Made by a program: the position numbers and the translations under genes. The notes under the pieces are model-generated. The model did not search any database. It saw only the letters and a program-made list of their open reading frames with translations, and was not told the origin of the DNA. Positions 22,035 to 30,421 of a stretch of DNA of 40,234 nt are shown here, in pieces. Source of the stretch: JAZDOK01 sp043798715 (GTDB lineage Bacteria; Vulcanimicrobiota; JAZDOK01); the NCBI GenBank assembly GCA_043798715.1, contig JAZDOK010000068.1:1-40234 (forward strand), in the 5' to 3' direction. How positions within the stretch are numbered: the first letter of the stretch is position 1; each line of letters starts with the position of its first letter.

Positions 22035-22826
22035 ATGCCGTTTAACCAGAAAATCATCTACTACATCCCTAGTTTACCACTGCTTCTTATCATCCTGGTC
22101 GTCATAATCTCCATATCCATGCTGGGCTTATGGCTCGTACGGCGCTTCTTCTCCCACGAGATCCTGAAACCACACAACGACGTGGCGGGATTCATGTTCG
22201 CCACCCTGGGGGTGGTCTACGCGGTTCTCCTGGCCTTCGTGGTGATCATCGTCTGGGAGAATTACGAGCGCGCCAACGCCGACGTGTCGGCGGAAGCGAA
22301 CTGCATGATGATGATGTACCGGGGTTCCGACATCTTCCATGATCCTGAAAAAAAACACCTGCATTCCCTGCTCAAGGACTACGCGAATGTCAATACTGAA
22401 AAGGAATGGAAAGCCTTGGCACGGGCGGAGAGCAGCACGGAAATAGACAAGATCCTGCTCGATATCTGGAAGGTGTATCTCCTCTACACGCCCAGGACGG
22501 AAGCTCAGAAAATAATTTATGCGGAATCCGTAAGCACCCTCCACCAGTTCTCGTCGCTTCGCCGCGAACTGGTCCACCATGCGAAGGAAGGCCTCCCCGG
22601 ACTCCTCTGGCTCGTTCTCATCGCGGGTGGAATGATCACCATTGCCTTCACCTTTTTCTTCGGGACGGAGAACATCCATGCCCAGCACATCATGACGGCG
22701 CTCCTTGCGGCCTTAATTGGGCTCATGCTTTTTATCATTCTCTCCCTGGATTTCCCCTTCACCGGGGACTTTAGTATTTCGCCGGAACCCTTCAAACAGC
22801 TGCTCATCAGATGGCAGCAACCTTAA
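22035..22826 (+). CDS. DUF4239-family membrane protein
   Basis: This 263-residue protein lies six bases after the permease stop, so probably in the same transcript. Two N-terminal membrane helices (residues 11-33 and 52-75, the second containing GFMFATLGVVYAVLLAFVVII) are followed by VWENYERANADVSAEANCM, the signature of DUF4239/bestrophin-like proteins. A soluble helical region comes next, then two further helices (LLWLVLIAGGMITIAFTFFF and ALLAALIGLMLFIIL). Function is unknown; a channel role has been suggested by distant similarity. It has no evident link to sugar uptake. Confidence 0.85.
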   Translation: MPFNQKIIYYIPSLPLLLIILVVIISISMLGLWLVRRFFSHEILKPHNDVAGFMFATLGVVYAVLLAFVVIIVWENYERANADVSAEANCMMMMYRGSDIFHDPEKKHLHSLLKDYANVNTEKEWKALARAESSTEIDKILLDIWKVYLLYTPRTEAQKIIYAESVSTLHQFSSLRRELVHHAKEGLPGLLWLVLIAGGMITIAFTFFFGTENIHAQHIMTALLAALIGLMLFIILSLDFPFTGDFSISPEPFKQLLIRWQQP

Positions 22827-22901
22827 GCCGTATTTGTCCGTTCATAAACCGGCTACATCTTTATTATCCAGCGAGTTGCTTGGCGAGAAAAATCCGGCGG
22901 G

Positions 22902-23369
22902 CTACTTAGGCGCCTTTAACGGGAAAAGAATCTGGGTCTGAAGTTTTTCCGGCGTGGTATCCATTGGATTATTCAGATAGGATTCATACGCCACGCCGGT
23001 CGTCTCGAATCCCTGGTTCTTCACCATCTTTGTGAGATCTTCATAGGCCGGTCCGGCCTCGTGATAAGGCCCGGTATGAAGGCAAATTCCAACCTTTCCG
23101 CCCGGAATCTCCGTGGGACGGATGCGGTCATTCCCTTCGAGCCCCGGAGATACCGGGAAGCCCACCTCCACATCGAGGTCGTTCATGTCCCTGTTGTAAT
23201 ACCCTACAAACATCGGCCCTGCCGGTTGTTCACCTGCCTGCTCAAGGTACTGGGTAATTATGCGATACGCATCGTCTATTACCTGGGACAAATTTTGGAC
23301 GGGCGTTCTTGTACGAATGGCAAGTGCGGGCTGGGGAAGTTGTTCTCGTATTTCGCATTCATGCGACAT
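22902..23369 (-). CDS. GyrI-like small-molecule-binding protein
   Basis: This 155-residue protein starts at ATG 23369 seven bases after GGAGG; the frame is open upstream to 23402 without a ribosome site. It is a stand-alone GyrI/AraC effector-binding (SOUL-like) domain: EIREQLPQPALAIRTRTPV, GPMFVGYYNRDM, DLDVEVGFPVSPG, then KVGICLHTGPYHEAGPAYEDL, and ESYLNNPMDTTPEKLQTQILFPL. Such domains bind drugs or cationic ligands. Without an attached DNA-binding domain it may sequester or hydrolyse toxic compounds. Methylglyoxal synthase lies upstream on the same strand (162-bp gap). Confidence 0.85.
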   Translation of the reverse strand: MSHECEIREQLPQPALAIRTRTPVQNLSQVIDDAYRIITQYLEQAGEQPAGPMFVGYYNRDMNDLDVEVGFPVSPGLEGNDRIRPTEIPGGKVGICLHTGPYHEAGPAYEDLTKMVKNQGFETTGVAYESYLNNPMDTTPEKLQTQILFPLKAPK

Positions 23370-23531
23370 TGTGAATCCTCCTTGTATGACGTTATAAGGC
23401 AAACCCCGGTCGGCTCGTTTCTGCCTGAGCTTCGCGCTTCCTGTATGGAACAGGTATAAGAGTAATTCTCTTAACCCATGACTTTCTCCTCGCCCCCCGG
23501 CCGGGACGAATTTGAAAACATATTCGGTCCT

Positions 23532-23999
23532 TTAACGATCGTCCGCTAACTTTCGGTTTCTATACACATCATAATCCGGCACCAGGCGGTCATAATCGCC
23601 GTCCATCAACGGGGAGGAAATCATGAAATCGGCGGTGGCCCGGTTGCAGGCAATGGGAATGTTCCAGACGACCGCCATCCGAAGGAGCGCCTTCACATCC
23701 GGATCGTGGGGCTGCGGCTCCAGCGGGTCCCAGAAAAAAATGAGAAAGTCGATCTCGCCGTCGGCAATTTTGCCGCCAATCTGCTGATCGCCTCCCAGCG
23801 GGCCGCTCTGGAGCTTGTTGATTTTGAAACCAAGCTCCTGTTCCAGGATTTCGCCGGTCGTCCCGGTGGCATATACCTTGTGATGAGCCAGAAGCACCCG
23901 GTTATACTTGGCCCATTCGACCAGATCGCGCTTCTTGTTGTCATGCGCAACCAGGGCGATTTTCTTATCGTGTTCCATGGCAAATTTTTTGTGAGTCAT
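23532..23999 (-). CDS. mgsA: Methylglyoxal synthase
   Basis: This 155-residue enzyme converts dihydroxyacetone phosphate to methylglyoxal and phosphate, bypassing lower glycolysis when phosphorylated sugars accumulate. It contains the family blocks IALVAHDNKKRDLVEWA, TGTTGEILE (phosphate-binding), SGPLGGDQQIGGKI with the catalytic Asp, and FFWDPLEPQPHDPDVKALLR. The start at ATG 23999 follows AGAGGT. A gene for glycolytic phosphoglycerate mutase is further right, but there is no operon link. Confidence 0.95.
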   Translation of the reverse strand: MTHKKFAMEHDKKIALVAHDNKKRDLVEWAKYNRVLLAHHKVYATGTTGEILEQELGFKINKLQSGPLGGDQQIGGKIADGEIDFLIFFWDPLEPQPHDPDVKALLRMAVVWNIPIACNRATADFMISSPLMDGDYDRLVPDYDVYRNRKLADDR

Positions 24000-24135
24000 G
24001 AATATTACCTCTTTCAGTAAGCTGGCAGTTTATTGAAGAAAAATGGCCTCCAGAATGTGCCGGTCTTTATTCTGCAACACTTTAATTCCCTGGCTTACGA
24101 TTTTACTTATATCATTATGAACACAGAATTCTCTC

Positions 24136-24164
24136 TTGTCAAGGAAAACCCTTATTATTAAAAT
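24136..24164 (+). promoter_or_regulatory. Promoter of the secretion/pilus + arm
   Basis: TTGTCA (24136-24141), a 17-base spacer and TAAAAT (24159-24164) lie about 90 bp before the gspF start and divergently from mgsA. The fit to sigma-70 consensus is good. Confidence 0.5.
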
Positions 24165-24252
24165 CACGCTTCCGGGAAAACCGGCAGGATCTCGCGCCTG
24201 CAAAAAGAATCCTCCATCAGGCCGGATTGAACAGGCGGAAGGGGGAAAATGG

Positions 24253-25491
24253 ATGCGGCGTTACGAATTCCGGGCCATTGACCGGGACGGGCAGACAAAA
24301 GACGGGAATGCAACCGCCCAGGACGAGGAAGAACTCCTGGCAAAGCTCCGGGAAATGAACCTGACGGTGATTGACCTCAAGGAGGCGGTGGAGAAACCCC
24401 AGGCTTCCGCGGCCTCCGGAGAAAAGTCCTTGAGCTTCGATTTCGGCGTGTCACAGAAGGACGTCACTTTCTTTACCCGTCAGTTGGCCATTACTCTTTC
24501 GGCCGGGCTCCCGCTGGCCCGCATATTCAGCACCCTCTACAACCAGACCTCCAGCAAGAGCCTGAAAAAAGTCATCTCCGTAATGGGTAATGATCTCCAG
24601 CAGGGGCTAAGTCTCTCTGAGACCATGAAGAAGCACCCCCGGATCTTCGACAGCATGTACCTGAGCATGGTCGCCGTCGGAGAGACGAGCGGTGCCCTCC
24701 CCGCCACGATTCGTAAGCTGGCGGACCTCATGGAAAAGGACGCCGCCGTAAAGCGAAAGATCCGCTCCGCCCTGGCCTACCCGGTCTTCATCATCATATT
24801 CAGCGTCATCCTGTCATACGCGCTCCTGGCCATGCTGATGCCGGGTTTCGAGCCGGTCTTCAACTCAACCGGCCTGGACCTGGCCCAGGACTACCCGCTG
24901 ACCCATCTTCTCATGAAGCTGAGCGCCCTGCTTACTAATCCGGTGGTAGTGGGCGTGATCATCGTGCTCCTGGTCGGAATCCTCGCCGGATTAAAGTTTG
25001 CCTTGACCACCCCCCGCGGCCGATACCTCTTCGACTCCCTGAAATTCAACTTCCCCTTCCTGTGCGCCCTCGTCCGGACCGCCGCCGCAACCCGCTTCTG
25101 CCACAGTTTCGCCACGCTGACCGAGAGCGGGGTCCCCCTGCTCAAGGCCCTCTCGCTGGTGGGGCAGTCCTCGGGGAACGAGGTCATGAGCCGGGCCGTG
25201 GACCGGATGGCCCGGGAGATCCAGGAGGGCACGCGCCTCTCCGAGGCCATGAAGCGCTCCGGGGTCTTCCCTGAACTCGTGGTGCAGATGGTATCCATAG
25301 GGGAGGAAGCGGGCTCCCTCCCGGAGATGTTCGACAGGACCGCCGAATATTTTGACTCGGAACTGGAATCCGCGGTCGACTCTCTCACCGCCATGATGGA
25401 GCCGGCCATGATGGTCTTTGTGGGCCTCATAGTCGGGGTCTTCGTCATGGGGATTCTCCTACCGATCATGGGAATCGCTTCCAGGATTTAA
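24253..25491 (+). CDS. Type II secretion / type IV pilus inner-membrane platform protein (GspF/PilC)
   Basis: This 412-residue protein starts at ATG 24253, seven bases after AAGGGGG; a longer in-frame reading from GTG-type starts upstream lacks family similarity. It begins with the usual YEFRAIDRDGQ segment. It contains two repeated T2SSF helical domains (FTRQLAITLSAGLPLARIF and FCHSFATLTESGVPLLKAL), each followed by a membrane helix, and ends in MMEPAMMVFVGLIVGVFVMGILLPIM. It anchors the assembly ATPase at the inner membrane. The ATPase is encoded two genes downstream. Confidence 0.95.
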   Translation: MRRYEFRAIDRDGQTKDGNATAQDEEELLAKLREMNLTVIDLKEAVEKPQASAASGEKSLSFDFGVSQKDVTFFTRQLAITLSAGLPLARIFSTLYNQTSSKSLKKVISVMGNDLQQGLSLSETMKKHPRIFDSMYLSMVAVGETSGALPATIRKLADLMEKDAAVKRKIRSALAYPVFIIIFSVILSYALLAMLMPGFEPVFNSTGLDLAQDYPLTHLLMKLSALLTNPVVVGVIIVLLVGILAGLKFALTTPRGRYLFDSLKFNFPFLCALVRTAAATRFCHSFATLTESGVPLLKALSLVGQSSGNEVMSRAVDRMAREIQEGTRLSEAMKRSGVFPELVVQMVSIGEEAGSLPEMFDRTAEYFDSELESAVDSLTAMMEPAMMVFVGLIVGVFVMGILLPIMGIASRI

Positions 25492-25506
25492 AGGGAGTGG
25501 ATAAAA

Positions 25507-26484
25507 ATGGCCCTTGATGAGAAACTTTTTGAAGCCATCGTCCTTTGTCGGAATGCCGCCCAGCTTTTGGAATTTCTCTCCGACCACATCCGGAAGAACA
25601 CCGGCGCCGCACTTTCCATGATTTACCTGAAAGACCCGGCATCCGGCCGCTATGAACTCATGGACTCCCCGGGCGGCGGAGAAGCTCTTAATGAGGATGA
25701 TCCCGGCGTGGCCGGCCGCTGTATCCTGACCGCCGGGCCCGCGCTCGACAACGAGGCCGGAGCGGAACACGCCAACCAGGCGGCATTTCCCCTGGTACTC
25801 CACGGCCGGATCACGGGCCTCATTGCCGCCTTTGACAGCCCGGGCGGCTTCGACGCTGAAAAAGTCGCCCTTCTCGCGGAAACCGCCAGAGTCCTCTCCC
25901 TGGCAGCGGATTTTTTCCGCGACCGGATTAACCTTGACTGCCTGGCCCGCCAGGACCGGGAACTTTGCATCCGGGCAACAGATGTTTTATCTCCCCAGGG
26001 GGAGGGGCATGTCCTGCGCGTGGCCCGGATTGCCGCCGGCATGGCCGTGAAGCTGGACTTTTCCTCTACTGCCAGGGAGAGGCTCTGGACAGCCGCCCTC
26101 TACCACGACGTTGGAAAGATTTTCCTGCAGGGCCGCCAGCCCTGGGAAATAGATAGGCTTCATCCCGGAGAAGGACGCGCCTTTCTTGAGGCCTGCGGAA
26201 TTTTCAGGGAAGCGGCTCCCCTGGTGGAGGCGCACCATGAACGCTGCGACGGGACCGGATTTCCGCGAGGGTTATCAGAAGAAGATCTGCCCTTGGGTGC
26301 CTGGGTACTCTCCCTGGCCGAGGCCATGGAGGAATTCATCCGGGAAAAACGCGGCCATGCCATCTCAGGGATCCTCCAGTCATTTTACACGCTTAAGGGT
26401 GAATCTCACCACCCCCTGGCCCTGGAGGCCCTGACAGCCCTCATTGATTCGGGAAACCTGATGGGATTATATGAAGCAGAATAA
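25507..26484 (+). CDS. GAF-like plus divergent HD-GYP protein
   Basis: This 325-residue protein starts at ATG 25507 after GGGAG. Residues about 5-140 look like a GAF sensor domain. Residues about 150-290 are an HD-GYP-like phosphohydrolase: GHVLRVARIA, LYHDVGKIF with the HD pair at 200-201, HP at 219-220, HHE at 243-245 and DGTGFP at 248-253 (usually DG-x-GYP). The later D-x-x-DAL metal-site segment reads LAEAMEEF, so both Asp are replaced by Glu or lost. HD-GYP proteins hydrolyse cyclic di-GMP, which controls pili and secretion. The changed residues mean it could be a weak enzyme or a sensor. Its place between gspF and the ATPase gene suggests control of that machine. Confidence 0.8.
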   Translation: MALDEKLFEAIVLCRNAAQLLEFLSDHIRKNTGAALSMIYLKDPASGRYELMDSPGGGEALNEDDPGVAGRCILTAGPALDNEAGAEHANQAAFPLVLHGRITGLIAAFDSPGGFDAEKVALLAETARVLSLAADFFRDRINLDCLARQDRELCIRATDVLSPQGEGHVLRVARIAAGMAVKLDFSSTARERLWTAALYHDVGKIFLQGRQPWEIDRLHPGEGRAFLEACGIFREAAPLVEAHHERCDGTGFPRGLSEEDLPLGAWVLSLAEAMEEFIREKRGHAISGILQSFYTLKGESHHPLALEALTALIDSGNLMGLYEAE

Positions 26485-26536
26485 TTAGCACATGGAATTG
26501 GAGATATAAGAGGCAGGAAGAGACCAAGGAGGCCTG

Positions 26537-29116
26537 ATGATGCTGACAGAAAAGACCCTCATTCAGAACCGCTATGAACTCGCGGAGGAGATTTTAAAGT
26601 GCCGTTTTTCTACGCTCTTTCGGGCCAGGGACCTCTCCACGGGGGCGGACTTCGTCATGCGAATGCTGCACCAGGGCCTGCCCTCCGACACCGGGGATAA
26701 GCGGCGGGATGCGCTTCTCCAGATACGAAGGGAAGGAAACCTTCTCTCCCGGCTCAGCCACCGCAACCTTCCCCAGGTCCTGGATGTCATAGAGGAGGAA
26801 GACCGGGTCTATCTTCTCCTGGAGGATTTCAGGGGTAGAACCCTGGAGGCCTTCATCTCGGAGATTGAGGGTCCCGTGGACGAGAGGATCTTCAGGCGCT
26901 GGCTGGGCCAGTTCCTCTCGGTCCTGGGATACCTCCACGCCCAGTCCCCGCCCATCATCCATCGGGACCTCAGACCTGACAGCCTGCTCCTGACACCCCA
27001 CGGCGTCATCAAGCTGGCGGAATTCGGCCTGGCCCGCATGCAGGAAGAAGATTCCGCCGGGCAGACCTTATTTAAAGCCGAGGGCTCTCCAATCTACGCC
27101 GCCCCGGAGCAGCTCATGAAAGCCCCGTCGGAGCCGGGAAACGACATCTACTCGCTGGGCGCCCTCCTCTATTTCCTGGCGACCCGCAAGCCTCCCCGGA
27201 AATCCCTCGAGCGCTTCAGGGATGCCGCCGGGGATGTTCCCTTGATGGAGCTTAACCCCTTAATCTCCCCGGAGATGGAAAAACTCATTTCCCGCCTGAT
27301 GGAACCGGATTCCCGGAAACGCTTCCCTTCCATGGCCGAGGTGCAGGAGGCGTTCATCGCCGCCTGCCCCCAGGACCTCTCCTCATCACTCATCCTCCCC
27401 AAGATAGTACTGGCGGCGGTGACTGCCGCTGGAAAGCCCACTCCGGAAGTCCCCGCTCAAAAAAAAGAGGGCGGCTGGGAAGAGATCTTCCAGAAACCCT
27501 GGTTTGAAGAAGGGATAAAAATTTCCGCCAGCCCCACTTCGACCCCTACAGATGGAGAACTGGCCCGCTTCCCATTCATCGATCTCAAGACCCTCCAGAT
27601 TGACCGGGAGACCGGGCGGATCCTGCCGGAGAGCGTCTCCAAATCCATCGCCGGAATATGTATCGGCCGCCGTGGAAGCTCCGAGATCACCGTGGCCGTT
27701 AAAGACCCTACCCAGGTGCACATCTACGATCACGTCTCCTACGGCACCCGCGGCCAGTACAAGGCGGTCCCGGTCAGGGGCGAGCCCCTCATGATCGACC
27801 TGGCCCGGGAATTCATTTACCGCATCCCTGCCTCCTCCGGCACCTGGCTTGAGTGGATGGAGATGAAAAAATTCGAGTCCGACCGCCTGGACGTCAAGCA
27901 GAAGGTGGAGGACCTTGAGATTTTCGGCGGGAAGGATGAGGTAAAGGGGCCGGTCATCGCGGCCATGGACCGGATTATCAAGGAGGCCATCTCCATCGGG
28001 GCCAGCGACATACACCTGGAGACCTATGAGAACGAGATGGTCCTGCGCTACCGCATGGACGGCGTGCTTCACCTGGTGGAGTCTTTCGACCGCGGTATGG
28101 CCGGGGCCATGGTGAAGCGCCTCAAGATCATGGCCGGAATGGACATCGCACAGGACCGGGTCACCCAGGGAGGCCGCCTCTCCGTCAAGGTGAAGGATCG
28201 GGAATTCGACCTTCGGATAAGCGTGGTGCCCGTGCCCCACGGCGAGAGCGTCGTCATGAGGCTCCTTAACAAGGGCGCCTTCCACTACAAGCTCTCCGAC
28301 CTCGGTTTTCAGCCCGAGGAGGAGAGTATATACCAGAGGCTCCTATCCCAGCCGCACGGGATGATCCTGGTGAGCGGCCCCACCGGCTCGGGGAAGAGCA
28401 CCACCCTCTACGCCAGCCTGGCGGAGATCAACCGGCCCGACCGGAAGCTCCTCACCGCGGAAGACCCCATCGAGTACGAGATGCCCGGCGTGACCCAGGT
28501 GCAGGTCAACCTGGCCCCCCGCGAGGAGGAAAAAAAGGTGACCTTCGCGCGAGCCCTGCGGGAATTTTTGAGACAGGACCCGGACGTGATCCTGGTGGGG
28601 GAAATACGCGACCGGGAGACAGCGGCCATATCGGTGCAGGCGGCCCTCACCGGCCACCTCCTCCTCTCCACCATCCATACTAACGACGCGGTCGGGATCA
28701 TCACGCGCCTTGAGGACATGGGGGTTGAGCCGTTCCTCATCTCATCCACCCTGGTGGGCGGCCTGGCCCAGCGCCTGGTGCGGAAGATCTGCCCCGATTG
28801 CCGGGAGGAGGCGGAAATTACACCCGAGGCCCGGAAACTCCTCGACAGTGAAGGGATCAAAGAAGCCCATGTCTTCCATGGAAAGGGCTGCCTCAAGTGC
28901 CGGCAGACCGGCCTTAAGGGCCGAGTGGCCCTCTACGAAATCCTGGAGGTCACGCCGGAGATGCGCTCGCTTATCGCGAACCGGGCATCCGAGGACGACC
29001 TCAGGAAGAATGCCTGCGGGCAGGGAATGAGGACGCTCTACCAGGACGGTCTGAGAAAATTCGCCCGGGGCCTCATAACCCTTGAGGAAGTAAAACGAGT
29101 CACCATGAGCGCCTAG
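26537..29116 (+). CDS. Pseudokinase-like domain fused to GspE/PilB assembly ATPase
   Basis: This 859-residue protein starts at ATG 26537 or 26540; the latter is better spaced from AAGGAGG. Residues about 10-275 have a protein-kinase fold: IIHRDLRPDS (His142-Arg143-Asp144), LAEFGLAR (162-164), SPIYAAPEQL, and NDIYSLGALLYFLATRKPP. The beta-3 lysine position is Arg42 (FVMRML), the catalytic-loop Asn is Ser149, DFG is EFG, and the glycine loop lacks glycines, so it is probably a pseudokinase. Residues about 360-859 are a complete GspE: Walker A GPTGSGKS (614-621), Asp box DPIEYEMPG, Walker B VILVGEIRD, His box HLLLSTIHTND, and a CPDC/CLKC zinc site. The usual GspE N-terminal docking domain is replaced or preceded by the kinase fold. 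It should power pseudopilus or pilus assembly. Confidence 0.92.
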   Translation: MMLTEKTLIQNRYELAEEILKCRFSTLFRARDLSTGADFVMRMLHQGLPSDTGDKRRDALLQIRREGNLLSRLSHRNLPQVLDVIEEEDRVYLLLEDFRGRTLEAFISEIEGPVDERIFRRWLGQFLSVLGYLHAQSPPIIHRDLRPDSLLLTPHGVIKLAEFGLARMQEEDSAGQTLFKAEGSPIYAAPEQLMKAPSEPGNDIYSLGALLYFLATRKPPRKSLERFRDAAGDVPLMELNPLISPEMEKLISRLMEPDSRKRFPSMAEVQEAFIAACPQDLSSSLILPKIVLAAVTAAGKPTPEVPAQKKEGGWEEIFQKPWFEEGIKISASPTSTPTDGELARFPFIDLKTLQIDRETGRILPESVSKSIAGICIGRRGSSEITVAVKDPTQVHIYDHVSYGTRGQYKAVPVRGEPLMIDLAREFIYRIPASSGTWLEWMEMKKFESDRLDVKQKVEDLEIFGGKDEVKGPVIAAMDRIIKEAISIGASDIHLETYENEMVLRYRMDGVLHLVESFDRGMAGAMVKRLKIMAGMDIAQDRVTQGGRLSVKVKDREFDLRISVVPVPHGESVVMRLLNKGAFHYKLSDLGFQPEEESIYQRLLSQPHGMILVSGPTGSGKSTTLYASLAEINRPDRKLLTAEDPIEYEMPGVTQVQVNLAPREEEKKVTFARALREFLRQDPDVILVGEIRDRETAAISVQAALTGHLLLSTIHTNDAVGIITRLEDMGVEPFLISSTLVGGLAQRLVRKICPDCREEAEITPEARKLLDSEGIKEAHVFHGKGCLKCRQTGLKGRVALYEILEVTPEMRSLIANRASEDDLRKNACGQGMRTLYQDGLRKFARGLITLEEVKRVTMSA

Positions 29117-29226
29117 GGGTCAGGTATCGATTACTTTATATTCTTTATTGCATCCTGTTGCACGTAAAGCAGGGCGCCTGTGTCAAAACCCAGGGTCTTC
29201 GCTTTTTAAATTTACTCCGCCTTCCC

Positions 29227-29952
29227 TTAATTTCTGGGGACCACCTGGATGGGGTAACTGAGCACTGTGGATTTCCCGGTGGTCTGGGAGACGGCGCCGG
29301 CCCAGAGGATGATAGTGATGAGGCGGTAGTTCCGGAAGTCGTCCAGGCTCCTTCCTCCCCGGGCGTCGGAAAAGTAAACTTCAAATCCCCCCGCCGGGCC
29401 GAGTTGCCGGGAGAGGAGGGGGATCTTTTCCCCCGGAAGAAGGAGCGACTTGGCCGCGATCCTCTCCCGCCGGCGATTAGAGGGAGCGGTTGAGGGCTCA
29501 TATGAAGAGGCCAGGGGCAGGGCCGAGGGATAGCCGGAAATAGTGCCCTCCCTTCTCACCAGGCGGGCGGTGGAGGAATGTCTGGGATCCTTTTCAAGAA
29601 AATAATAGATGATTTTTTGCCAGATTGGAAATCCCGTCGGGCTTAGTTTCAGGGTATCGTCATCAATGCTCCGGGGCGAGGCCAGGGAAATACCCGGCAG
29701 GGCGTTCGGGTGGGAGGAGTTGGGATAAATACGTATTGAGGACAGCCTCGTCTCCTCGAGATCCCGCTCCAGGTAGCGGTGAACGGAGAGGAGCTCCTGC
29801 TGTATTCTGAAGGTGGCCGCCGGCCGCTCCATCTGGCGTCGGTTCAGGACCATCATCCGGAAGACCACCCCAAGGATGAGGACGGTGAGAAAGGCGTAGA
29901 TCATGAGCTCGACCAGGCTGAATCCCTTTTCCCTGCAGGATTCGTTTTTCAT
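29227..29952 (-). CDS. Prepilin-type protein, PilW/GspJ-like
   Basis: This 241-residue protein has a type III (prepilin) signal: EKGFSLVELMIYAFLTVLIL, with cleavage expected after Gly and Glu at +5, followed by a hydrophobic helix. The start at ATG 29952 is chosen to keep the leader short; the frame is open to 30018 upstream. The soluble part (about 200 residues) has no named motif and resembles minor pilins by size. It is the last gene of the minus-strand operon, and its end converges on the GspE fusion gene 110 bp away. Confidence 0.85.
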   Translation of the reverse strand: MKNESCREKGFSLVELMIYAFLTVLILGVVFRMMVLNRRQMERPAATFRIQQELLSVHRYLERDLEETRLSSIRIYPNSSHPNALPGISLASPRSIDDDTLKLSPTGFPIWQKIIYYFLEKDPRHSSTARLVRREGTISGYPSALPLASSYEPSTAPSNRRRERIAAKSLLLPGEKIPLLSRQLGPAGGFEVYFSDARGGRSLDDFRNYRLITIILWAGAVSQTTGKSTVLSYPIQVVPRN

Positions 29953-29989
29953 TTTGCGTGCGACAACCTTTCCTTCTTCTGAGAGCCTG

Positions 29990-30421
29990 TCACCTGGTGA
30001 CGATTCCGCTCTGGACAAAGCTTTGAGTCCGGCCCCCGGAGGAGGCGGACGTGCCTTCCCTCCACTGTATCGTGACGGTCACCCGGCTGAAGAGCGATCG
30101 CGGATCCGGCCTGGTTCCAGTCCAATCAGAGGGATCAAACTCGATCTTTTTAACCTGGAAGGCCGTCTCCATGCGGACGCCTTCAATTACCTGTTCGCAC
30201 CTCCGCTCCGCCTTCAATTCAGCCGGGACTGAGGTTCCATAGGAAAGAGAGCGGATTGATTCCAGGATGTTCGAAGCCGTGGCCACCGCCATAAACCGGT
30301 TCTTGGACTGGGCCGCCTGCCGATAGACTGCGGGGTAAACCGAGGCCAGGGCCATGAAGGCCGCTGAGAGCAGAAAGACGGCCAGGAGACACTCCAGGAG
30401 AAGCATGCCTTTTCTTTTCAT
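29990..30421 (-). CDS. Prepilin-type protein, PilV/GspI-like
   Basis: This 143-residue protein has a short leader MKRKG followed by MLLLECLLAVFLLSAAFMAL, a prepilin signal with Glu at +5 after the Gly. Its ATG overlaps the stop of the upstream PilX-like gene (ATGA at 30418-30421), so they are translationally coupled. Length fits a minor pseudopilin. It probably sits at the tip complex with its neighbours. Confidence 0.85.
   Translation of the reverse strand: MKRKGMLLLECLLAVFLLSAAFMALASVYPAVYRQAAQSKNRFMAVATASNILESIRSLSYGTSVPAELKAERRCEQVIEGVRMETAFQVKKIEFDPSDWTGTRPDPRSLFSRVTVTIQWREGTSASSGGRTQSFVQSGIVTR

Noticed and set aside
23457..23473. TAAGAG-TAATT-CTCTTA hairpin between mgsA and the GyrI-like gene as a terminator
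   Set aside because: It is short and AT-rich, with no T-tract on either strand. It may be chance.
27386..28285. Long minus-strand open frame (299 codons) opposite the GspE fusion
   Set aside because: It mirrors a strongly conserved ATPase in a GC-rich gene. It is low-complexity, rich in His/Gly/Asp, and has no ribosome site or family match.
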